In this document: positions 22,548 through 32,436 of the stretch, piece by piece
Numbering within the stretch: position 1 is the first letter of the stretch
How the letters are laid out: each line of letters opens with the position of its first letter
Source: Lentinus brumalis
Taxonomy: Eukaryota; Basidiomycota; Agaricomycetes; Polyporales; Polyporaceae
Assembly: GCA_001792895.1 (NCBI GenBank)
Contig: MARA01000017.1
Coordinates: 1-64,000 of the forward strand
Reading direction: 5' to 3'
DNA length: 64,000 nucleotides
Program-made: the position numbers and the translations under genes
The notes under the pieces: model-generated
Database searches by the model: none
What the model was told of the DNA's origin: nothing
Seen by the model: only the letters and a program-made list of their open reading frames with translations

Positions 22548-24480
22548 AGGCATAGCACCCGCATCTCGGAGCGCGTCGCTTTGAAATATGGCTTCCCAGA
22601 TGCCCTCAGAACGTACCTATCAAACACAACTTGCAGCGTAACATTTGGTCCAGAGTATGCGACGGTATGCTCACTTCTTCTGATGTTTCATGCAGTAGGT
22701 GCACATGTGCTCTCCGCATCAGTAGTGCTCTTTGGTAGAGCTCAAACATGTGCTTCCCAACGTCCAGCCCTTCTTCGGACTCTATCAAGCCCATAAATAT
22801 GAGATTCCGACGCTTCTGCACCACACAAGGTCTCGTTCTCCTCCTCGGCACAGCAGGCCTAGTCCATTTGAGCATATACTGGCCAGTTCCGCTCCGTTCG
22901 GCTTCTAACTTGTTGCAACGTGTTTGGGAGGTATATGCGCAGAGTGGAAGCATCTGATTATGGAATTATGCGAGCTAGAGAGTGCTGTATCTCTCATACT
23001 GATGGCTACATTGTGGTAGTAGTATATGGTAAATATCTGGATCTGTATCACACGCATTCTCATGCTAAACGTATCCCCAGATTCATATAGGTGTTCTGCT
23101 TCTTCTGAGCCCCTAAACGCATGGTTTCGTCATGTGAAAGCGGAGGTACAGCACGCTCTCCTCATGTACTCAAGAAGATGCTTGATGGCTCACCTCTCAA
23201 TAAATAGACGGTGTATTGGTGCCAACCTTTCTGCATAATTTACGAACACTACGGCTGCACACGAATATTGATTTACAGTCTTATCGGAACAAAGCCTGAA
23301 GATCAGTCAGCCTATCACTACCATTCGGAGTACCACAGATCCTGTCTCCTTTGTTCGATGGATAAGGGAACAAATGGCGCGGTCGGATCCGCGTGGAATC
23401 CAGCCTTCCGACATGACCGGATGTGAGGAGAACGGACAGGAAATGGCCAAGATGTGAGGCGAGGAAGCAAAATGGCAGGGTGTCTTAACCACGAGTAAGA
23501 CGCTGTCTGCACAGCATGGAAGACACGCACAAGCGTCTTACGGACTGTGGCTGCGTCTTACCATGGTTAAGACCCTCCTGCACTCTTTGCTTACGCACTC
23601 CTTCAGTTCAGCACTGTTCGGTACGATGATGGGCTTGTTGGAAAGCTGTCGCATGCGCGCAGGTAGCCGTATCCTCCATTTGCTTATCGGACGTCAGCTT
23701 ACTGCTCGATCTACAGTCCCTTCCTGCACACAGATAATTCATGAGGCCTTCGAGCAGCATGCGATAAGGAATATTACATACATCATACATACCTGCTTGT
23801 ACTGCCCAACATCTACAGAAGAAATCAACAGATAAGCTCTATGGATGGCAAAGATATACTGGAAGGTGTCCCTGGTGGTGTATTGGCTTACTATTGAAAG
23901 TACCTAATTATCTGTTGCGGCAGTAATATATATGACAAAGCGCCCTGCATACTACAGAACTGTCACAAAAGGATTCAGGCAAGTATACCGAGGATTGGAG
24001 GAGATACATGGGCAAGACTGCCCCGAGGGGTACATACCATAAGGTGTTACAGAATGGTCCAAATCGCGCACATGTGGCCTTGCCAAAAGCCGCCACTCTG
24101 TGGCGTTCTGGGAAGCCCAAATATACCTTGATACACGCAGGATTGAGGCCAGTATGAAACATTCTATCTCCTGCATATGCGTGATTAGTGATAGAGCCAG
24201 ATAGGTATTTATGCTATCCCATAAAAGCAGACTGAGCGTCACCTCTGCAGAGTACATGCATACTTACATACTGAAAGATTTTTGCAGCTCCAATGTCTCA
24301 TATTGGGCGAGAAATAAGGAAAGAAACAGACCTTATGTGCCCATGAGGAGAACATGCCATATCTTCGCAAGCGCAGGGCTGCACATTACGCACATGGGCT
24401 CGTTGGAACGACAAATGCCTTGCGGGTCTGGGAAGCCATTTTGCGAAGCCATCTGCCCGGAACTGGCAGCGCTATGCGCA

Positions 24481-24921
24481 ATTCTGTTCGCACAAAATGC
24501 GCCATCAATACATAGAACAGCCACGTGAGTACTGCACCATACCTTGGCGCGTAGACCTAGATAGGTGCGCCCTGAGCAGGCGACGACATTGCAAAACGTG
24601 CGAGGCCGAACGGTTGAGAATTGAGAGAGCTACAGGGGGAGGAAGTACCCCTGTATGGTGCCAGGAGCGGAGGGTTGCCATATTTGGCAAAACACCGTCG
24701 GGAGGCGGTGCGGTGTATAAGCGCCCTGATCGGACGCGCGGGAAGCACTGGACAGATAAGATTAGGCTGTTATCTACAAAGATAACAGCCACCGGGGCCT
24801 AATCTACTGATAACAGGCCTCCGGGAGGCAGCCTGCCATATTGGGAAGCCCCGGGAGGCCTGCCTACATGTATTGTAAAAGGCTCTAGGCTAACAACCTG
24901 TTCGTGATATATCAGAACTAC
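24481..24921 (-). repeat. Right arm of X1
   Basis: Reverse complement of 22075-22547, nearly identical apart from one deletion of about 32 bp, which suggests a fairly recent origin or arm-arm conversion. Confidence 0.9.
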
Positions 24922-24927
24922 CACATC

Positions 24928-25380
24928 TAGTGGGCCATGGAGCCTGACGCGTCTTGCCCGGACTGCGAGAACGAGGTGACCATGCCCGCAACGGGCTTCT
25001 CGATCAACTCGTCTTCGTCGGCGGTGGACGGTGGACGGCGGCCACTGCCACTGCTCCGGCTTCTTCCTCCGTGTCCCGCGCGCTGCGGCTGCTGACGCCC
25101 CGCCGCTTGCTGTTGCTATGCGACTTGCGGGCCCGCCGTTCGTGGTCAATGTAGCGGTACGACCGGGACCTGTGTCGGTCGTGCTGGTCCTTCTCCCATC
25201 CCTATCTTACTCGGGTGACTTTGGCTCCTTTCGAGCTTTCTTGCGCTCCTGGGGCTCGCGAGGGCGTCGCTCCTCCGGAGTCATCGGAGTCGGTGAGTCC
25301 GTGTCCGAGTCTGAGTCGTCGCGGCGTCGTTTGTGCGACTTCTTGTGTCGTTTCAAGTCCTATGTCACGCCACACGCGCC
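24928..25380 (-). pseudogene. NKAP-like protein, RS-rich N-terminal part
   Basis: The minus strand encodes low-complexity charged sequence typical of the NKAP N-terminus: LKRHKKSHKRRRDDSDSDTDSPTPMTPEERRPREPQERKKARKEPK, then, in another frame, HRSRSYRYIDHERRARKSHSNSKRR. A last frame, DELIEKPVAGMVTSFSQSGQDAS, stops at 24928, seven bases from the X1 terminus. A candidate intron (GTGAGC...ACATAG, about 25365-25405) precedes it. With the C-terminal domain at 21650-22062 this forms one gene interrupted by X1. The assignment rests mainly on the C-terminal half. Confidence 0.5.
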
Positions 25381-25399
25381 TAGCTCGTGTAAGCGCTCA

Positions 25400-25700
25400 C
25401 GTTGTGGGTTCGTCAACATGTTCACGTAGGTACATCGAACCGCTAAGCAAATACAACACTTTCTAGCATGTGTGGAGGCATGAATGTCCACGTCTGAGGT
25501 GTTTCTGTGCTCCGCCCTGTGTGCGAACATACCCAGCCAAAATGGGTAAATGTCACATGTAACATATCCTGTGACAATGTCACGATGTCTCGCGCTCCTT
25601 GCCTCGCGCTGCTGCCTCGTCGCCTGCCTCCTACTTAGTACTTACTTCGCCTCCTTCGCGTCTGGTGAGATTATATATTCTAACGGTGAACCTCTTTGTT
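25400..25700. other. Intergenic, promoter-like region
   Basis: Lies between the divergent NKAP-like gene and the plus-strand gene that follows. No specific motif could be assigned beyond short TATA-like AT tracts near 25668. Confidence 0.35.
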
Positions 25701-25729
25701 TAAACTGAGACTCTATGATGCAGGTCGCC

Positions 25730-28593
25730 ATGCCAGAGTACACGGAGGTTCGAGCTTGCACACACAACATCAAGCGATGGCTCGACCCTCTGCTCAACTC
25801 AGGCACAGTCCTCCGCATCAAGGCGCTTTGGGCCGACGCCACAGATAGCGAGTGCACTTGCGCGACACTAGGGACACCTGAGGCGAATGGAATGGTCTCC
25901 AAGATCAACTCGACTTGTGAGAAGAAGTGGGGCGCATCCACAAAACAGATGTATATATGGCCCAGGTTCGATGACAGCAGTGTACTCCCGGACACGCAGC
26001 TCAGCAACCTGGTCCTGCGAGGGGTCAGCTGTACTCCGCGGACGGTCGTACTCGACTTTAGCAAGTTGTGTCTACAGGTACTGTGTACGTCATCTGTTTA
26101 CTCGCTTACTTCTGAGCGTGGTTGCATTTTGCTTCTTGACAGATGCATCTACATACGCACACAACCTCGCAGCCATACACAACAGCACAATTCCACGACG
26201 AGATACGACAGGTCCCCGTCGAGGTATTTATGTGGTCGCAACCCTCAGTGGGTCCAAGGTTCGCTAACTACGACGTGACGTAGACTCGCAAGATGCATAT
26301 GTGTCTGGTCTTCGAGTTCGAGGAGTACGCGCTCTCATTCATATCAGAAGACAACATTTGGACGGTAAGTAGCTACGCTGCGCTGCGGGTCGTCATATAT
26401 CCTGCACATGCTGACCTCTGTTTGTTTAGCCATGGTGGAGCAATACGTTTGCCAGTGCTGCACTATCGCCTGCGCCAGACGTACATGACGACTACATGAC
26501 ATTTGTGCAGAACCTCACGAACTATGTGCGCCGCTTGTTCTATGACTTTGATGACAACGACGACATCAATGACGCGGACGTCAATGACGATGGACTAGGG
26601 GATGATGACGAGAAAGCCAAGAAGCCCAAGAAGAAGAAAGCTAGGAAGCGAAAGGGTCCTGGACCATGGCTGAAGAAGGAGCCGGTGCTCTCGAAAGCAC
26701 TCGCATCATGGCTCATTCAGAAGAAACTTCAGGCGATCTTCGGTGGTGTTGGAGTATACACCACAATGGAACTATTTTTCATGGCCGGTATGAGTATATT
26801 GATTCTATTGTGTGTTCACTTGCCTGACCGCGGCCAAGGTCTTTCGCCCTTCATTACAGGAGGTGAACTGTTTGGATCGTTTTCGCGCCTGGCGCGTCTG
26901 TGCGAAGCCTTCTGGACGTTCACACACTTGGTGCGGCTGGAGCTCCCGTAAGTTAATCCCTTTAAGATGTTATTCTCCTCTGTCAGCTTATGCCATAACA
27001 ACAACGACGACGACGCCCCGACGGCGGTGTCACAGGAATATGCTCCAGAAATCATACGTTGGGTATGTGCTGGCACCGACAAAGGAACATCGGGTCCGCT
27101 ATTCGCATCGTCTGCACGTCTTTGGAAAGAGCCAAGTCCCAGTATCCAAGCGCATGAAGGTCTTGTGGACAGAGTACGAGGTACGCCGCCCGCGCAAGTC
27201 AATCAGTGCCGGGCCATCCTCGTGTTTGTCCTTGTAGAACATCCTGCGGCAGCATGCCATATACAAGGAGGCCCTGGACCGCACTAGGTGGTGCGCATGG
27301 ATGGGGCTGTACAATGTTTTCGAGCCGACATTCATTCAACCAGCTTTGGAGGATCAAGCTAAACCGTTCAACTTCAGGCATCTGATCTTTGGTGAAACGG
27401 AGTGGGCGCAGCTGCGTGGCATTCCTGTTGATGAGGTCATGGCTGCCAGCGATCCTCTGACGCTGCTGTACCGGGACCTGAAGGTTGTGCGTATGTACTG
27501 ACTTGCGTACTTGCGTACTACTACAATCAGGAAAGCGACTGACCCACTGCTGAGCTGTGCAGGCAAACTGCCCGATTGCACGGACCTCAAGCCCGGCTTT
27601 TACGACACGCTCTTTGTGGATACCAAAGCCGCGCGCCTCGAGACGCTCCTGTCCATTCGCATTCCAAAGCATCTCAGCACGGTCTGGAGCATCACCAGCA
27701 TTATCCCGGAAGCCCTCGCCCCATTCCATGTCACGTAAGTCCCCCTTCTTTGCCTTTGCCAGCGCTGTGATGTTCTAACCTCCCGTGGCGTCGTCACGTA
27801 CACACGATACTCTATACTCTTGCAGGCCAGTGGTCTTTGACAAGTGGCAACCCAAACCCCAGTACAGAAGCACAACGAAGAAGGCCCGGGACATGAGAGC
27901 GTTCAAGTACACAGTGTACCACACTGAGAATGTTGTTATCGGTCCTCTGGAGTTTTGCTCAAATGGTCGACTATGGTACCGAGGCGGCGCAAGCAACAGG
28001 ACGAAATTCTCAGGCTACCACAAGGAAAGATATAAGTAGGTCTTCATGTGTGGCATTGCCAGTGCTAACTTGAACTTGTACTAACTGAGCTTTTGTCATG
28101 TCACAGGATTGCGGTCTGTTCAGGGAGTCCGCTGCTACTCTCTGGGCAGGTAGCGAAGATCTCCCAGGCAGGCAAGGTCGAGACCGATTCCGACGTCGAC
28201 GCAAACGATGAGGAAGCTGATAAGGAAGCTGATGAGACCCTACAAGGCAGCGCCTCGTACTACCCGACTGCCAACAATACTACGGATACCGAGGTGTCTC
28301 TCAGTGACGGGAATCCAGACTGGTCGTCCACGGCCCTTGGCCTGCCAGCAGACTCGTCCTCGCCACCAACAACGGATGTGGACTGGGAGCGTGAGGATGT
28401 GGACTGGGAGCATGAGCGTTCCACGCCCACACCGTGCAGCGGCGCCACTCTGTCGGTGTCCGTGCTTGCGTCCACCGCCACATCAGGATCGGAGCCTTTG
28501 GACGCAGGCCGAACCTCATTGAGCAACCCTCGCAAATGTCGTCGGCTGTGCGTCGATGCCAAGATGGCTCTGGAATCCACTGCGGGCACATAG
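25730..28593 (+). CDS. Unidentified multi-exon gene
   Basis: A spliced gene with at least eight coding segments is supported by protein-like frames bounded by GT-AG introns of about 45-70 nt. The segments begin near 25730 (PEYTEVRACTHNIKRWLDPLLNSG), 26145, 26284 (KMHMCLVFEFEEYALSFISEDNIW), 26431, 27000, 27240 (RQHAIYKEALDRTRWCAWMGLYNVF), 27562, 27826 (VVFDKWQPKPQYRSTTKKARDMRAFKY) and 28107. A strongly basic, acidic-flanked stretch (KKPKKKKARKRKGPGPWLK, about 26620-26680) resembles a nuclear localisation signal. The C-terminal 100 residues are acidic and Ser-rich and end KCRRLCVDAKMALE, which recurs at the C-terminus of the fragment at 44014-44217. The start codon is uncertain and may lie upstream of 25700. 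I do not recognise the family. Confidence 0.5.
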
Positions 28594-28599
28594 CAGAGG

Positions 28600-29107
28600 T
28601 ACTCGCTTGGAGAGACCTCGAGTTTTGTTAGAGAGGAGGATGAGTTGACGGTGAACAGGAGAGGTGAACAGGAGAGTGTTGCACACGGCCGGCTTGCAAT
28701 GCAACTCACCGGGAGTTCAGCCAACGAGTGAGGGACCATTGTGGCTACTCCTTCCTGAGCGGCGAAGGGGCGAGCTGGTATGATGATACAGAATACAGCC
28801 AGTCAGGCGAGTACTTACTAGTAACAAATATGACACCAACTGGCAGGAAGTGACCAGGCTACACTGAGCGAGAACAACCTGACTCTCTCAGAATTTATGG
28901 CAGCGAAGTCAAATCAGGGCACATGTACGCAAGGGCACATGTACGTCAACCGCAGGCGGTGGCAGTGATTACGATGCCCTCGGCCGGAGGAGGAGGAGTC
29001 ACAAGACACAAAACACAAAACACAATGGAGCTCAACCGTCACTGTGTCATTCACACACAGGTACATTATTTTCTACTACTGCATGAGATCGACATACTGG
29101 AGCCAAC
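28600..29107. other. Convergent intergenic region
   Basis: Lies between the 3' ends of two convergent genes. No motif noted. Confidence 0.45.
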
Positions 29108-30188
29108 CTAGGCCTGGTTGTAGTCGTTAGCGTACAGGAGAGGACCATGCAACCAGGACTGGAACTGAGGCCAAGGTTCGCCCTGGCGGAGCAAGTTGCG
29201 AAGACCGTCATCCATGGTGACCGTCACCTCGAAGAAGCATGCATGGACATCAATCTGACCCATGAAATAAGAGTTAGTGGTGCGAGCAAAGAGGATGAAA
29301 ACATGAAAGGACGTACTGCAGCGGGGGTGGGTCCCTCGGCATCCGGATCGGCAACAGGAACAGGGACGCGGTCGCCCGTGTGCACAAACGATATCTAAGT
29401 GTGCTATAAGAGCGTGCACAACGAAAGTCGAGGACACGGCTACATACCTTGATATTCCAGTCAGGTTCGATCGGCACCAAGTCACTGCCGGACATGAATG
29501 CAAGGAATAGGCGGGCTCGCAGCAAGCGATCATCAGCCACAGAATCGTATGACTCGCCGACAATCCCCCGAATGGCGTCGTCGTGGGGATGCCCAGGCTG
29601 CTTGATATAATAGCGGAACACAATCTCAAACTCAGCCTCGAACGTAGAATCCCAGTCAGCCAGCGACATGCCATCGTTCGGGCGACCATCAGACTCCTCG
29701 TCCGAGGAGTCCGCAGTGAGATCTACCTTGGCGTGATCAACACCCGAAACGAACTCTATATGGGTGAGCAGCGTCTGCACGTTGTCAAGACGCTGGTTGC
29801 ACATCGCCGCGATGTAATCACGGGTCAATCCATCGAACGTCTGCGAGGTTAACATGAGTGCAACGGAGATGGCAAATATTGGGTCTGGCACTTGCCGCGA
29901 GGAGAGATGCACGGTCCAGATGAGCGGCGAAGATCCCTTGGGCAAAGGATAGCATTTCATGCTCGTCGGAAACTGAACAAGCACCCAGGACCATGTGTGA
30001 GATCAATGCCTGCTCAATCGACTCCAGGTCAGCTGACGAAAGCGGAGACGAGCCAAAGTGAGCAGGCTAGAGATGTGAAGGTGAGTTAGCAGCGTGAGGA
30101 GACAAGTGTTGAAGGACGCACGTCGATGTCAGCAGATATGAGCAGAGCATAAAGGGGATGGCGGCTGTCCTGGGGCAAAGGCTCCTTG
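29108..30188 (-). pseudogene. HECT-like gene, 3' part (downstream of gypsy insertion)
   Basis: This is the C-terminal portion of the reverse-strand gene that starts at 41673. From 30188 the frame reads EPLPQDSRHPLYALLISADID, then after an intron AHFGSSPLSSADLESIEQALISH. Later exons read FDGLTRDYIAAMCNQRLDNVQTLLTHIEF, SLADWDSTFEAEFEIVFRYYI, LLRARLFLAFMSGSDLVP and finally IDVHACFFEVTVTMDDGLRNLLRQ, ending at 29108. The order (LxRFLxGS..P, then HxC before a terminal helix) resembles a HECT ubiquitin-ligase C-lobe, whose Cys forms the thioester; HACF would hold it. The resemblance is weak and could be fold mimicry. Introns are 50-65 nt. Confidence 0.45.
30184..30188. repeat. Target-site duplication (left), gypsy B
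   Basis: CCTTG directly before the 5' LTR is repeated directly after the 3' LTR at 38342-38346. Confidence 0.9.
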
Positions 30189-30937
30189 TGTTACATTCCA
30201 TGCCCACAAGGCACCAACTCCGGTCCGGACCTACCTCGGACTCCACACCTCCGGTTCGTTCTTACATGTGATACTATTCTCGATCACTTCACCCCTTATC
30301 ATCTTCTTACTTGACCCGGACTCCGGACCATCTGCTTCCGCTTGCATCCGCCTCCGTGATCAGACTCCGTTCATTCGATCATCTTCCATTGTATCCATCC
30401 TTCATTCGATCTTACTATACATTGTATTGGTTGATCATCTGCATCCGCCTGACTCCGGTTCCGTACCTCCTTTACTTATGTCTTGGCTACTCCTCTCCGG
30501 ACTTTCGGGCTTTACTATATAAGCCTCCTCGTAGCCACGCTTAGACTTCAGTTCTGATATCTCGTTACACTCCCCATTACGACTCTGAGCTCAATCTATT
30601 CTGTTCGCTCTCTCTCAACGTCCGATCCTTCCGACCGGACTTCTGACCTCCGACCTCCGACCTCCGACCTCCGACTTCTGCTTGACTTCTTACCTCTGGC
30701 TTGACTTCTCTCTGACTTGGTATTAACTCTTGCTTATCTTCTTACTCGTTGCTTGCTCCGGTATAAACCCCGGTTCTCTTGTCTGTCTTAAATTGAAGAC
30801 CTTCGTGGATCCTCAAGGCATTGATCAATAGCTTCGCCGAAGTCTTCACCCTCAGCGCGTCTCGTTCCGGACTTCGTAACTCCGTAACTCCGTCCAGACT
30901 TCCACCGGACTTCGTCCCGGCGCGCACGGTCTTAACA
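30189..30937 (+). repeat. 5' LTR, gypsy B
   Basis: Starts TGTTACATTCC and ends GGTCTTAACA. It contains a TATATAAG box (30516-30523) and a block of tandem CCGACCT units near 30645-30675. It differs from the 3' LTR by scattered substitutions and a few small indels. Confidence 0.95.
30516..30523 (+). promoter_or_regulatory. TATA box of gypsy B LTR
   Basis: TATATAAG lies 34 nt upstream of AGTTCTGATAT (30550-30560), the sequence complementary to the primer site. The same distance is seen in family A. Confidence 0.65.
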
Positions 30938-30939
30938 GT

Positions 30940-30950
30940 ATATCAGAACT
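30940..30950 (+). promoter_or_regulatory. Self-priming primer-binding site, gypsy B
   Basis: ATATCAGAACT starts 2 nt after the 5' LTR and is the exact complement of AGTTCTGATAT at 30550-30560; pairing stops at both ends, giving 11 nt. The sequence differs completely from family A, but length, offset and TATA distance are the same, which argues for a conserved mechanism. Confidence 0.75.
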
Positions 30951-30967
30951 CAACTTGAGGATTCATC

Positions 30968-32391
30968 ATGACATCTTCCTTCCAAGGATTCACTGAACGC
31001 ATATCCCAAGCTGCGGGATATAACCCGGTGGACACTCCAACCCGTCGGGGTAAACTCCCCGCAGTCAGCACCACTCCGCCTTCTCCGGGCGGTACTCGTC
31101 CGCCTTCACCGGCAATCATCCAGCCTGTTTTCCCCATCACCTCTCCCAACAATCCCTTCGATCAGTCTGCCATGCGCTTCTACTCTCTGGCTCAAGGCTC
31201 GGCCTCACAAGCTCGGGCTGCCCATGCTGGAGTTCAACCGAACCCGGTCCCTCAGGCCGGAACATCCGGACAAGCGCAGGCATCCGGACCTCCGGGAGGT
31301 GCTCAGACCTCCGGAACTCAGGCCACTCAGGCATCTGCCGGTGTTAACCCCAGTCGCAGACCAATCAGGATCTAGCGGCTGCTATCACCCTCCTGGCTCA
31401 AACCGCGCAGTCCCTCCAGCGGGCTCCGCCTCCGCCTCCGGCTCCTCCGAAGCCTACGGCGTTTGAGCGCAACAATGTCCGAGACCCGGACCAGTTCGAT
31501 GGCACGGACCCTACCAAACTCCGTTCCTTCTTCGTTCAGTTAGAGCTGGTCTTCAAGGCTCGGCCCAACACGTTCGATACCCACGAGAAGAAAGTCACCT
31601 ATGCAATCTCCCATCTCAAGGGGACTGCTCTCGCTTGGTTCGAACCCTTCCTCCTCGAAGCTCCGTCCGGGAACCCTCCGGTTTCCTCTCGGACTACGAG
31701 GTCTTCCAGGAAGAACTCCGTATGAACTTCGGACCTTACGACGTCGTCGGAACCGCGGAGCACGAGCTGGAGAATCTAGTTATGTCCGAGAACCAGAGGG
31801 TTGCTCGGTATATCACCCAGTTCAATCGTCTCGCCACTCAAGTCGAGTGGGGAAATGAAGCTCTCCGGTATCAGTTCTACAAAGGCCTTCCGTCCCGACT
31901 CAAAGACCGCATCGCGGAGATCGGGAAGCCGAAGGATCTGAACAAACTCCGAGAACTCGCTCAGTCCATCGACGCCCGCTACTGGGAGCGCAAGACCGAG
32001 CAGATCCGTGAGACTCGGACTTCCACCTCCGGATCAAAGTCCTCTTCCACTCCGAAGTCTTCGACGTCATCCTACCCATCTCAGTCCTCGGGTTCCTCGA
32101 CTTCTCCGGGCAACTCCGCCCAGAAGAGTTCGTCGAAGCCTGCAACTCCGAAGACCCCGGCTAAGACCGCAAAGCCATACGCGGACAAGCTGGGCAAGGA
32201 CGGCAAGCTCACCCCCGAGGACGTCAGCGGCGTTTCGCTGCTAACCTCTGCCTCTTCTGCGGAGGTCCCGGTCATACTGCGGACGTCTGTCCAAAGAAGA
32301 CTGCGGCCAAGGGCCGGGCTGCTCAAGCCCAGGCACCTGACGCTCCTGCTGCTCCGGACAACGCTCCGGACCCCGCGGAGCCAAAAAACTA
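30968..32391 (+). pseudogene. gag: Gypsy B gag
   Basis: The ATG at 30968 begins MTSSFQGFTERISQAAGYN, followed by a Pro/Ser/Gly/Gln-rich N-terminal region. A frameshift near 31370 leads to the gag core (DPDQFDGTDPTKLRSFFVQLELVF ... KVTYAISHLKGTALAWFEP). A second shift near 31660 leads to LSDYEVFQEELRMNFGPYD ... VARYITQFNRLATQVEWGNEALRYQFYKGLP. A third, a one-base loss near 32228, precedes the zinc knuckle CLFCGGPGHTADVC (CX2CX4HX4C, about 32255-32296). The domain order and size are normal for a chromoviral gag. Confidence 0.85.
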
Positions 32392-32436
32392 GGCTGCGAT
32401 CCTCCGCAATCCGCGTGCGGTGTAGATCGCGTTGAC

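Larger units (their letters stand above)
22075..24921. mobile_element. TIR element X1 with ~450-bp inverted arms
   Basis: The left arm 22075-22547 and right arm 24481-24921 are inverted copies. The right arm lacks about 32 bp (near 22139-22171 of the left arm). The termini read GTAGTTCTGATATATCACG. The arms contain GC-rich palindromic blocks (CCTCCCGGAGG, GGCTGTTATCTxTxTAGATAACAGCC) and ATATGGCA motifs. The 1.93-kb interior has only short ORFs; a 115-codon minus ORF at 22606-22953 is the longest and has no recognised domain. The element splits an NKAP-like gene. No clear target duplication was seen, and the arm may extend up to 11 bp further out on the left. Confidence 0.75.

Noticed and set aside
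22606..22953. Transposase of X1
   Set aside because: The 115-codon ORF has no catalytic motif and no continuation; too short to support a call.
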